A stretch of DNA of 42,130 nucleotides, taken from Muribaculaceae bacterium (lineage in GTDB: Bacteria > Bacteroidota > Bacteroidia > Bacteroidales > Muribaculaceae). Position numbers and translations under genes: made by a program. The stretch is from contig JAFLTJ010000014.1 of NCBI GenBank assembly GCA_022510465.1, forward strand, positions 1 to 42,130. The letters are read 5' to 3'. The notes beneath the pieces are model-generated. The model had not been told where the DNA came from. It saw only the letters and a program-made list of their open reading frames with translations, and did not search any database. Each line of letters opens with the position of its first letter. Positions within the stretch are counted from its first letter, which is position 1. Positions 24,523 to 31,814 of this stretch are shown piece after piece.

Positions 24523-26019
24523 ATGGCAGCACAATCACCTTTACAGGCAGCAAATGCCAAGATGACCAACTTCCGTTGGACTATCTGTCTGTTGCTTTTC
24601 TTGGCAACAACTGTCAACTATATGGACCGTCAGGTTCTGTCGTTGACGTGGAAAGAGTTTATCTCGCCCGAGTTTCACTGGACTGACTCAGACTATGGAA
24701 CAATTACGGCAATTTTCTCTATAATTTATGCTATCGCCAACCTTTTTGCAGGTCGCTTTATCGACTGGATGGGCACCAAGAAAGGTTATCTGTGGGCAAT
24801 CTTCGTTTGGAGTGCGGGCGCGTGCTTGCATGCAGCTTGCGGATGGGCTACCGAGCACACTGTAGGCGTTCATGACTCTCAGGCATTGCTCCAGGCTACC
24901 GGCGACGTGGCTTTAGCCATTGCAACCGTGTCGGTTTACTTCTTTATTGCCGCCCGTACTATCCTGGCGCTCGGCGAGGCCGGTAATTTCCCGGCAGCAA
25001 TTAAGGTAACGGCCGAATATTTCCCCAAGCGCGACCGTGCGTTTGCTACGGCAATCTTCAACGCCGGCTCGGCTGTCGGAGCGTTAGTAGCACCGTTCAC
25101 CATCGGCCCGCTTGCCAAGTATTTCCAAAATATTGGTGTTGGTAACGGATGGGAAATGGCGTTTATCGTAATCGGTGCTCTCGGCTTTATCTGGATGGGC
25201 TTCTGGGTATTCCTCTATAAGGAGCCGTCAAAGAATAAATTTGTCAATGCTGCCGAGTTGGCTTATATCAACCAGGATAACGACGAGGAAGAAGCGGCCG
25301 AGAAAAAAGCAGCTGAACCTCAGGAGGCAACGATTCCATTCCTGGAGGTATTCAAATTTCCGCAGACATGGGCTGTGTTTTTCGGTAAGTTCCTGACCGA
25401 CGGCGTTTGGTGGTTCTTCCTGTTCTGGACACCGGCTTATATCAAGGATGTGTTTGGGCTCTCAACCTCCGAGGGTGAGGGTATGTGGATGATTTTCGTT
25501 CTCTATGCCATTACGATGCTCTCGATTTATGGCGGAAAGCTCCCGGCAATCTTTATAGACAGCGCGGCCAAGCGCGGCGTTAAGGTGGATGCCTACGGAG
25601 CGCGTATGAAAGCGATGTTTATCTTTGCTCTCTTCCCATTGCTTGCACTCGCTGCACAGCCTATGAGCGCTTATTCACAGTGGTGGCCGATTATCATTAT
25701 CGGTATTGCCGGGGCGGCGCACCAGTCGTGGAGTGCCAATATATACTCGGTTGTTGGTGATATGTTCCCAAAGAGTACTATTGCTACCATTATTGGTATC
25801 GGTGGTATGGCCGGTGGTATCGGTTCGTTCCTGATTAACAAGGGTTCGGGCGTTTTGTTCGACTATGCCGACAAGACAAATATGGTCTTCATGGGCTTTG
25901 AGGGCAAACCTTCGGGTTATTTCATTGTCTTCTGTATCTGTGGAGTTGCCTACCTCGTTGGCTGGACAATAATGAAAGTTCTTGTTCCCCGTTACAAGAA
26001 AATCGAATATAAAGGCTAA
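24523..26019 (+). CDS. exuT: Hexuronate transporter, MFS (ExuT-like)
   Basis: This 498-residue inner-membrane protein has about twelve hydrophobic segments and the start of the ACS/ExuT branch of the MFS (NYMDRQVLSL, FAGRFIDWMGTKKGY, LGEAGNFPAAIKVTAEYFPK). A charged cytoplasmic loop sits near the middle (DNDEEEAAEKKAAE). It likely imports galacturonate or glucuronate by proton symport. It is the last gene of the operon: uxaC ends 6 bases before it and a strong terminator lies about 30 bases after it. It is somewhat longer than E. coli ExuT because of extra loops. The symbol is by similarity and context. Confidence 0.85.
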   Translation: MAAQSPLQAANAKMTNFRWTICLLLFLATTVNYMDRQVLSLTWKEFISPEFHWTDSDYGTITAIFSIIYAIANLFAGRFIDWMGTKKGYLWAIFVWSAGACLHAACGWATEHTVGVHDSQALLQATGDVALAIATVSVYFFIAARTILALGEAGNFPAAIKVTAEYFPKRDRAFATAIFNAGSAVGALVAPFTIGPLAKYFQNIGVGNGWEMAFIVIGALGFIWMGFWVFLYKEPSKNKFVNAAELAYINQDNDEEEAAEKKAAEPQEATIPFLEVFKFPQTWAVFFGKFLTDGVWWFFLFWTPAYIKDVFGLSTSEGEGMWMIFVLYAITMLSIYGGKLPAIFIDSAAKRGVKVDAYGARMKAMFIFALFPLLALAAQPMSAYSQWWPIIIIGIAGAAHQSWSANIYSVVGDMFPKSTIATIIGIGGMAGGIGSFLINKGSGVLFDYADKTNMVFMGFEGKPSGYFIVFCICGVAYLVGWTIMKVLVPRYKKIEYKG

Positions 26020-26050
26020 TAGCCGATAGTTCGGTGCTATAAATAACTTG

Positions 26051-26087
26051 AGGGTGTCTCAGAAACCGGATGTTTTTGAGACACTCT
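26051..26087 (+). terminator. Terminator of the galacturonate operon
   Basis: Arms AGGGTGTCTCAGAAAC and GTTTTTGAGACACTCT pair with two mismatches or wobbles around a 5-base loop (CGGAT), followed by a T-rich stretch (TTTGTTATT). It lies 31 bases after the transporter stop. The rest of the gap to folD (26088-26289) holds only promoter-like boxes. Confidence 0.8.
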
Positions 26088-26176
26088 TTGTTATTACTTC
26101 AGTTCTTTTATTGCGTTCGGTATTTCGGTCATACTTTTTTCAATTTGGGGAAATATAATTGCTGAATTTAGCGAAA

Positions 26177-26208
26177 TTCGGAGAATAGAGGGCAAATTTC
26201 TATCTTTG
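26177..26208 (+). promoter_or_regulatory. folD upstream promoter candidate
   Basis: TTCG (26177-26180) and TATCTTTG (26201-26208) are 20 bases apart, matching the spacing of the Bacteroidetes promoter with an imperfect -33. It would give a leader of about 78 bases. Confidence 0.5.
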
Positions 26209-26263
26209 CAGGCAAAATCGGATTGTTTATGTATAAGATGAGATATAGCGATAGATAATTGAT

Positions 26264-26271
26264 TATATTTG
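26264..26271 (+). promoter_or_regulatory. folD proximal -7 box (TATATTTG)
   Basis: This exact TAnnTTTG lies 18 bases before the ATG at 26290. It contains the TTG at 26269 that the ORF track used as the start, which argues against that start. No good -33 is seen. Confidence 0.4.
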
Positions 26272-26289
26272 TGGAAAAATTGGAATATT

Positions 26290-27168
26290 ATGGAATTGAT
26301 TGATGGAAAGATGATTGCAGATACTATCAAGGGTGAGATAGCTGCAGAAGTAGAGCAGATGGTGGCTCGCGGCGAGCGTCGCCCCCATTTGGCTGCGATA
26401 TTGGTGGGCCACGATGGCGGAAGCGAAACGTATGTGGCCCACAAGGTTAAGGCTTGCGAGCAGTGTGGGTTCACGTCAACGTTAATCCGCTATGAGGATG
26501 ATGTGACCGAGGCTGAGTTGCTTGAGGCTGTTGACCGGCTTAACCGGGATGCTGATGTAGACGGTTTTATCGTGCAGCTGCCGTTGCCGCGTCATATCTC
26601 TGAACAAAAGGTAATTGAGGCAATTGATTACCGGAAGGATGTTGACGGTTTCCACCCAATCAATGTTGGCCGAATGTCGATAGGTTTGCCCTGTTTTGTG
26701 TCGGCCACTCCGGCGGGGATTGTGGAGCTGCTGTCCCGTTATGGCGTCGAGACGAGCGGTGCCGAATGTGTAGTGCTTGGCAGAAGCAACATAGTTGGGA
26801 AGCCGGTGGCGACGTTGATGATGCAAAAGGGCAATCCTGGAAACTCGACGGTAACCGTGTGTCATAGCGGAACTCGGAATATCAAGGAGATAACCCGCAG
26901 AGCCGATATAATAATTGCGGCACTTGGTCAGCCGGGGTTTGTGACCGCGGATATGGTCAAGGATGGTGCTGTTATAGTGGATGTTGGCACAACGCGCGTT
27001 CCCGACGCATCTCGCAAGAGCGGGTGGCGTCTTCGCGGGGATGTTGATTTTGAGAATGTTGCGCCCAAATGCAGACTGATAACTCCGGTTCCGGGTGGAG
27101 TAGGTCCCATGACAATTGTGTCGCTGATGCGTAACACGCTATTGGCGGCAACCAGAAAAATTTATTGA
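26290..27168 (+). CDS. folD: Bifunctional methylenetetrahydrofolate dehydrogenase/cyclohydrolase
   Basis: I use ATG 26290 ([14 protein letters not shown]) rather than the TTG at 26269, giving 292 residues. Family motifs are [13 protein letters not shown], the active-site region [21 protein letters not shown], the NADP-binding [12 protein letters not shown] and the C-terminal [10 protein letters not shown]. The enzyme interconverts 5,10-methylene- and 10-formyl-tetrahydrofolate in the cytoplasm, supplying one-carbon units for purine and thymidylate synthesis. It is a single gene that converges with ffh, with only 30 bases between their stop codons and no obvious terminator hairpin in that gap. 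Confidence 0.96.
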   Translation: MELIDGKMIADTIKGEIAAEVEQMVARGERRPHLAAILVGHDGGSETYVAHKVKACEQCGFTSTLIRYEDDVTEAELLEAVDRLNRDADVDGFIVQLPLPRHISEQKVIEAIDYRKDVDGFHPINVGRMSIGLPCFVSATPAGIVELLSRYGVETSGAECVVLGRSNIVGKPVATLMMQKGNPGNSTVTVCHSGTRNIKEITRRADIIIAALGQPGFVTADMVKDGAVIVDVGTTRVPDASRKSGWRLRGDVDFENVAPKCRLITPVPGGVGPMTIVSLMRNTLLAATRKIY

Positions 27169-27198
27169 AAGTAGCTGTGGAAGCCTGCCTCGCGCATA

Positions 27199-28557
27199 TT
27201 AGCGGGGCAGCATTCCATTGCGCTGCATCTGTCGCGCCTGACGCATTGCTTTCAGCGGATTTTTGCTGACCGACTGGGTCATCTTCATCATTTTGCGTAT
27301 TTCGCCGAACTGTTTTAGGAGTCGGTTGACTTCCTGAACCGATGTTCCCGAGCCGGCGGCGATTCGGCGTACTCGCGACGAGTTGATTATCTGTGGGTTG
27401 GAGCGCTCTTTGGGGGTCATCGATGAAATCATGGCCTCGATACCTTTGAAAGCGTCGTTGTCTATTTCAACGTCTTTCAATGCTTTACCAACACCCGGAA
27501 TCATTGAAGCAATATCCTTAAGGTTACCCATTTTTTTGATTTGTGCAATCTGGGCGACAAAATCGTTCAGGTCAAATGAGTTTTTGCGGATTTTTTCTTC
27601 GAGTTCCCGCGCGGCTTTTTCGTCGTAAATCTGCTGAACGCGCTCAACGAGAGAAACGACGTCGCCCATGCCGAGAATACGGCTCGCCATACGGTCGGGG
27701 TGGAATGTGTCGATGCCGTCGAGCTTCTCGCCGGTACCGATGAATTTTATGGGTTTGTCAACAACCGTTCTGATTGACAGGGCAGCACCACCGCGAGTGT
27801 CGCCGTCAAGTTTGGTTAGAACAACTCCGTCAAAATCAAGTCTTTCGTTGAATGTTTTTGCAGTGTTGACGGCGTCTTGACCGGTCATCGAGTCGACAAC
27901 AAACAGGGTTTCGTTGGGGTTAACAGCCTTTTTGATGGCCTCGATTTCGTTCATCATTCGCTCGTCGACGGCAAGGCGGCCGGCGGTGTCGATGATTACG
28001 AGGTCGTGATTGTGGGCTTTAGCATATTTTATGGCGGCAGTTGCGATGGCTACCGGGTCGTTGTTGCCTTCTTCGGTGTAAACGGGGGTGTTAATCTGCT
28101 CTCCCAGAACCTTTAACTGGTCGATGGCGGCAGGTCGGTAAACGTCGCAGGCCACGAGGAGCGGATTGGATTTTTTCTTGTCGGTTTTTAGTTTCAGGGC
28201 TAATTTCCCGGAAAATGTTGTTTTACCGGAGCCTTGAAGACCCGACATCAGTATGACGGTTGGGTTGCCGGAGAGGTTGATGTCGGTGGCGATTCCTCCC
28301 ATGAGGGCCGTCAGCTCGTCGTTGACGATTTTCACCATCATTTCTCGCGGTTTTACGGCGAGTAAAACGTTCTGTCCGAGGGCTTTCTGCTTGACGGTGT
28401 CAACGAAAGTTTTGGCTACGGAATAGTGTACGTCGGCTTTAACGAGGGCTTGCCGAACTTCTTTGAGAGTTTCGGCGATATTTATTTCGGTAATTCGGCC
28501 TTCACCCTTCAGTTTTTTGAGTGATGAGGCGATTTTTTCGCTAAGATTTTCAAACAT
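27199..28557 (-). CDS. ffh: Signal recognition particle protein
   Basis: This 452-residue SRP54-type GTPase targets nascent membrane and secreted proteins to FtsY/SecYEG together with 4.5S RNA. After the N domain the G domain shows GLQGSGKTT (from 106), DVYRPAAIDQL, DTAGRLAVDE and TKLDGDTRGGAALS. The M domain at the C-terminus is methionine-rich with the RNA-binding stretch SSRVRRIAAGSGTS. It lies 20 bases after panD on the minus strand, so it appears to be the last gene of a panC-panD-ffh operon. That linkage is unusual functionally, and a separate internal promoter for ffh is possible. Confidence 0.97.
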   Translation of the reverse strand: MFENLSEKIASSLKKLKGEGRITEINIAETLKEVRQALVKADVHYSVAKTFVDTVKQKALGQNVLLAVKPREMMVKIVNDELTALMGGIATDINLSGNPTVILMSGLQGSGKTTFSGKLALKLKTDKKKSNPLLVACDVYRPAAIDQLKVLGEQINTPVYTEEGNNDPVAIATAAIKYAKAHNHDLVIIDTAGRLAVDERMMNEIEAIKKAVNPNETLFVVDSMTGQDAVNTAKTFNERLDFDGVVLTKLDGDTRGGAALSIRTVVDKPIKFIGTGEKLDGIDTFHPDRMASRILGMGDVVSLVERVQQIYDEKAARELEEKIRKNSFDLNDFVAQIAQIKKMGNLKDIASMIPGVGKALKDVEIDNDAFKGIEAMISSMTPKERSNPQIINSSRVRRIAAGSGTSVQEVNRLLKQFGEIRKMMKMTQSVSKNPLKAMRQARQMQRNGMLPR

Positions 28558-28577
28558 TTGAATTATATTGGGTTGAT

Positions 28578-28925
28578 TTATAGCTTATTGGATTCGGTGT
28601 CGGGGAAGATGACCGCGGGCTTGAAGTCTCGAGCTTCGTCGGGGGTCATTAAAGCGTATGCCATGATTATGATGATGTCGCCAACCTGAACTTTTCGGGC
28701 TGCGGCTCCGTTGAGGCAGATTACACCCGAGTCTCTCGGCCCTGCAATTGCGTATGTATCAAATCGTTGGCCGTTGTTGTTGTCGACGATAAAAACACGT
28801 TCGCCGGGAAATATGCCAGCCGCGTCCATCAAATTTTGGTCGATGGTTATGCTGCCGATGTAGTCAAGTCGGGCCTCGGTTACTGTTACCCGATGGATTT
28901 TTGACTTGAGAATTTGTAACTGCAT
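28578..28925 (-). CDS. panD: Aspartate 1-decarboxylase
   Basis: This 115-residue precursor makes beta-alanine from aspartate for pantothenate and CoA synthesis. It self-cleaves between Gly24 and Ser25 in YIGSITID to create the pyruvoyl cofactor; both residues are at the canonical positions. Other family features are the N-terminal [12 protein letters not shown] and the stretch [16 protein letters not shown]. It lies 40 bases after panC and 20 bases before ffh on the minus strand. The pairing with panC, which uses the beta-alanine, supports a common function. Confidence 0.97.
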   Translation of the reverse strand: MQLQILKSKIHRVTVTEARLDYIGSITIDQNLMDAAGIFPGERVFIVDNNNGQRFDTYAIAGPRDSGVICLNGAAARKVQVGDIIIIMAYALMTPDEARDFKPAVIFPDTESNKL

Positions 28926-28965
28926 ACTGTATTGTCGGTGTTGTAAATACGTGATTATTAATGTT

Positions 28966-29820
28966 CTATTTTAGCGGAAATTTTATATTGTCGATTAATC
29001 TGACGTCGCCGCAGAAGACGGCGATGCAGCCGATTGCTTGTGGATTTCCCTCTTTCGGCCATTCGGAGATGGGTTGCAGTGTTGCCGAATCGACAATTGT
29101 AAAATATTCAACATCAAGGTGTTGCACTTGATTTAGCGTCTGAGTTACGAATTGCACAACGCTGGCTACTGTCTCGGAGTAACTTTTTGTAACTGCTTGT
29201 AACAGAGTCTTATAAATTTGCGGTGCAATGGCAATTTTTTCGGGAGAAAGGCGTGCATTTCGACTCGAAAGAGCCAGACCGTTCGAGTCGCGGCAGATGG
29301 GGCAGTCGACGATGTCGATGTCGAAGTTTTCGAGCTCGACGAGTTTTCGGATGACTGCAATCTGCTGGAAGTCTTTTTCGCCGAAATAGGCGCGGTTGGG
29401 CTGTGTCATCCGGAACAGTTTGCTGACAATCTGGGCGACGCCGTTGAAGTGCCCCGGTCTCATTTTCCCTTCCATGACGTCGGCAACCGGCCCGAGGTCG
29501 AATATACGAGTGTCGGGTTCGGGATATATTTCGCTGACCGACGGGATGAAGGCGATGTCGACGTTGGCGTTGCGCAACATGGCGACGTCGGCTTCTTCGG
29601 TGCGGGGATATGTTTCGAGGTCGGATGGGTTGTTGAATTGAGTCGGGTTGACGAAAACGCTGACTATCAGGATGTCGTTTTCGTTGCGGGCGCGGTTAAC
29701 GAGCGATAGGTGCCCGTCGTGGAGCGCTCCCATTGTAGGAACGAGCCCTATTGTTTTTCCGCTTTGCCGGGCGGAATTGACTCGCGATATGAGGTTGCTG
29801 ACTGTTCGGATTATCTCCAT
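28966..29820 (-). CDS. panC: Pantothenate synthetase (pantoate--beta-alanine ligase)
   Basis: The true start is ATG at 29820 ([11 protein letters not shown]), giving 284 residues, the usual length (E. coli 283). The ORF track begins at 30258, adding 146 residues that are antisense to rsgA and upstream of the panC promoter; that extension is rejected. Signature motifs are [40 protein letters not shown] and LSSRNARLS. The enzyme condenses pantoate with beta-alanine using ATP in the cytoplasm. It is the first gene of a panC-panD-ffh run and is divergent from rsgA. Confidence 0.96.
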   Translation of the reverse strand: MEIIRTVSNLISRVNSARQSGKTIGLVPTMGALHDGHLSLVNRARNENDILIVSVFVNPTQFNNPSDLETYPRTEEADVAMLRNANVDIAFIPSVSEIYPEPDTRIFDLGPVADVMEGKMRPGHFNGVAQIVSKLFRMTQPNRAYFGEKDFQQIAVIRKLVELENFDIDIVDCPICRDSNGLALSSRNARLSPEKIAIAPQIYKTLLQAVTKSYSETVASVVQFVTQTLNQVQHLDVEYFTIVDSATLQPISEWPKEGNPQAIGCIAVFCGDVRLIDNIKFPLK

Positions 29821-29846
29821 TTTGGAAGTAATTTTACATTCGGGCG

Positions 29847-29880
29847 CAAAATTACGTAAAATAAAGTTGAGAATAGCAAA
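29847..29880 (-). promoter_or_regulatory. panC promoter
   Basis: On the minus strand TTTG (complement 29877-29880) and TAATTTTG (complement 29847-29854) are separated by 22 bases, close to the Bacteroidetes consensus. The predicted start near 29843 gives a leader of about 23 bases to the ATG at 29820, supporting the shortened panC. Confidence 0.6.
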
Positions 29881-29917
29881 GATGTTGGTAAAAAATGGTT
29901 TTGTGGCGGAAATTGAG

Positions 29918-29925
29918 TATTTTTG
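29918..29925 (+). promoter_or_regulatory. rsgA -7 box (TATTTTTG)
   Basis: This exact TAnnTTTG lies 30 bases before the rsgA ATG. No TTTG is at the usual distance upstream. It shares the 135-base divergent region with the panC promoter. Confidence 0.45.
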
Positions 29926-29955
29926 CGGGTGTAAAAGCAAAAAGGCGCGAATTGA

Positions 29956-30897
29956 ATGGAACACGGAATTGTGATAAGAAATACCGGGAGCTGGTATGTT
30001 GTGAGGCTTGATGACGGCAACCGTGAGGTAAACTGCAAGGTTAAGGGCAGTTTCAGGATGCGTGGATTGAGGACAACAAATCCGGTGGCTGTTGGCGACG
30101 GGGTGACGTTGAGGCTTAATCCTGACGGGAATGCTTTTATCACGGGGATTGACGAGCGGCGTAATTATATAATCCGCCGGGCGAGCAATCTGTCGAAGGA
30201 GTCGCACATAATAGCGGCGAATGTTGACTGTGCTTTTTTGATTGTTACGTTGCTGCATCCGGAGACGTCGACGACGTTTATAGACCGGTTTTTGGCGACG
30301 GCGGAGGCGTATTCGGTACCGGCGGTGGTGGTTATCAATAAAAGCGACTTGCTGACGGGGGATGAAGATGTTGCCTACAGGGAGGCTGTGGAGTATCTAT
30401 ACCGGAGCATCGGGTATGAAGTGATAGTAGTGTCGGCGACTACGGGGGCGGGGATGGACCGGCTGCGGGAGGCACTTGCCGGCAAGGTTTCGTTGATGTC
30501 GGGGAACTCGGGAGTTGGTAAGACGACGTTGATAAACGGGTTGATACCGGGATTGAATCTGCGTACGGCTGAGATAAGTGACGTGCATGACAGCGGGATG
30601 CATACGACGACGTTCTCGGAAATGTTTGATTTGCCGGGTGGCGGGTCGATAATAGATACTCCGGGAGTGAGGGGGTTTGGTACGATTGATTTTGACCGGT
30701 ATGAGGTTGCGCATTATTTCCCGGAGATATTCAAACTGTCGACGGGCTGCCGTTTCGGAAACTGCACACATACGCACGAACCGGGTTGTGCCGTGCTGGC
30801 GGCGTTAGCAGAGAATAGGGTGGCTCAGTCACGGTATAATTCGTATTTGAGTGTGCTTAATGACGAGGAGCAGGAGAAGTACAGGAAGGGGTATTAG
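29956..30897 (+). CDS. rsgA: Ribosome small-subunit-dependent GTPase A
   Basis: This 313-residue circularly permuted GTPase acts in late 30S subunit assembly. An N-terminal OB fold (about 1-75) is followed by the G4 motif NKSD (128-131) before G1 GNSGVGKTT (183-191) and G3 DTPG (234-237), the permuted order typical of the family. A C-terminal zinc knuckle holds CRFGNCTHTHEPGC (Cys265, Cys270, His272, Cys278). It has its own promoter-like box, diverges from panC and is followed by a long intergenic region before the fimbrial operon. Confidence 0.96.
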   Translation: MEHGIVIRNTGSWYVVRLDDGNREVNCKVKGSFRMRGLRTTNPVAVGDGVTLRLNPDGNAFITGIDERRNYIIRRASNLSKESHIIAANVDCAFLIVTLLHPETSTTFIDRFLATAEAYSVPAVVVINKSDLLTGDEDVAYREAVEYLYRSIGYEVIVVSATTGAGMDRLREALAGKVSLMSGNSGVGKTTLINGLIPGLNLRTAEISDVHDSGMHTTTFSEMFDLPGGGSIIDTPGVRGFGTIDFDRYEVAHYFPEIFKLSTGCRFGNCTHTHEPGCAVLAALAENRVAQSRYNSYLSVLNDEEQEKYRKGY

Positions 30898-30904
30898 AAT
30901 TGCG

Positions 30905-30983
30905 AATTTTATGTGTAAAATTGCCGACTTTCGTTAAATTTTGTTAAAATTTACCTGGGGGGGGTATTTTTTAGTTAAAAAAT
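30905..30983. promoter_or_regulatory. Three AT-rich inverted repeats and a G8 tract upstream of the fimbrial promoter
   Basis: Three perfect inverted repeats stand in a row: AATTTTA/TAAAATT (30905-30922), TAAATTTT/AAAATTTA (30935-30953) and ATTTTTTA/TAAAAAAT (30966-30983), with loops of 4, 3 and 2 bases. A run of eight G (30957-30964) lies between the second and third. The third abuts the -33 element of the fimbrial promoter. These could be operators, and the G tract could vary in length by slippage. The first repeat might also aid rsgA termination. Confidence 0.5.
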
Positions 30984-31015
30984 TTGGAATCGGGTGGTGG
31001 CTTGTTGTATATTTG
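30983..31015 (+). promoter_or_regulatory. Fimbrial operon promoter
   Basis: TTTG (30983-30986) and TATATTTG (31008-31015) are 21 bases apart, an excellent Bacteroidetes promoter match. The predicted start near 31019 leaves a leader of about 200 bases before the first fimbrial gene. Confidence 0.7.
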
Positions 31016-31118
31016 TCGGCGAATAAAACGAGCCTGATAGACCTTAAAATCGAAATGAAAGAGTGTTCTAAGCATGTTGGTTGTTGATGGTCGGCATGCA
31101 ACGAGTGGTTTTTTTATT

Positions 31119-31154
31119 GTTTTTATTGTAGACTCTGTTTTTATTATAGACTTG
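31119..31154 (+). repeat. Tandem 18-base repeat in the fimbrial operon leader
   Basis: Two adjacent 18-base units (31119-31136 and 31137-31154) agree at 15 of 18 positions, with the core GTTTTTATTGTAGACT/GTTTTTATTATAGACT. They lie in the predicted untranslated leader. The rest of the gap 30898-31223 holds no gene I can support. Confidence 0.6.
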
Positions 31155-31223
31155 TAGTGAAATTAACACACGGGATGCGTTCTGAACGGTCGGGAGCATC
31201 TCTTGAAAAATGCATATAATAAC

Positions 31224-31805
31224 GTGAAAAAGAGATTATTACTTCTTTTTATTGCGGTTCTATCTATGAGCGGGTTAGCCTCAGCGCAGAAGGTAGGACT
31301 GAAGACAAACTTGGTTCATGACGGATTCTTGTCGCCCGATTTAGGGATAGAGATAGGATTGGCGCCGAAGTGGACATTGGATGTCAGCGGACAGGTAAAT
31401 TTTTGGACTGTCAACAAACACAAGTGGAAACATTGGTTGGTGCAGCCGGAGGCTCGCTATTGGTTTTGCGAGCGCTTTGCGGGCCATTTTTTGGCGGTAC
31501 ACGCATTAGGCGGGGAGTTTAACTTCGGTAACATATCGAATAACTTCAAGTTTCTGAACAGTGACTTTTCGCCGTTGAGCGATTATCGCTATCAGGGCTG
31601 GGGCGCCGGCGCCGGTGTGGGCTACGGCTATGCCTGGGTTATGAATGAGCACTGGAACTTTGAGGCAGAGATAGGTATAGGCTGGATTTATACGCAGTTT
31701 GACAAGTATCCGTGTGACAATTGTGGTACGAAGATGGAGTCGGGGTTGACTCATAATTATTTTGGGTTGACTAAAGCGGCGTTGAGTTTTGTTTATATGT
31801 TCTAA
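31224..31805 (+). CDS. DUF3575 family protein of the fimbrial operon
   Basis: The track start at 31203 is a TTG. The in-frame GTG at 31224 gives MKKRLLLLFIAVLSMSGLASAQ, a textbook signal peptide, so I prefer it; no in-frame ATG exists nearby. The mature protein is about 170 residues with alternating beta strands (KVGLKTNLVHDG, PKWTLDVSGQVNFW, GAGVGYGYAWV). It ends PCDNCGTKMESGLTHNYFGLTKAALSFVYMF, typical of DUF3575, probably a small outer-membrane beta barrel. Genes of this family commonly open Bacteroidales fimbrial operons together with DUF3868, as here, 9 bases upstream. The molecular role is not established. Confidence 0.85.
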   Translation: MKKRLLLLFIAVLSMSGLASAQKVGLKTNLVHDGFLSPDLGIEIGLAPKWTLDVSGQVNFWTVNKHKWKHWLVQPEARYWFCERFAGHFLAVHALGGEFNFGNISNNFKFLNSDFSPLSDYRYQGWGAGAGVGYGYAWVMNEHWNFEAEIGIGWIYTQFDKYPCDNCGTKMESGLTHNYFGLTKAALSFVYMF

Positions 31806-31814
31806 AGCTGAGGT

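Noticed and set aside
26088-26289. Possible folate riboswitch upstream of folD
   Set aside because: The region is AT-rich with promoter boxes only; I could not fold a recognisable aptamer from it.
26094-26474. 126-residue minus-strand ORF in front of and opposite folD
   Set aside because: Its start lies inside folD and its end lies in the promoter region, with no domain or ribosome-binding signal.
30898-31202. Possible invertible promoter for the fimbrial operon
   Set aside because: The inverted repeats seen are local short-loop palindromes; I found no matching pair that flanks the promoter, and no recombinase gene is nearby.
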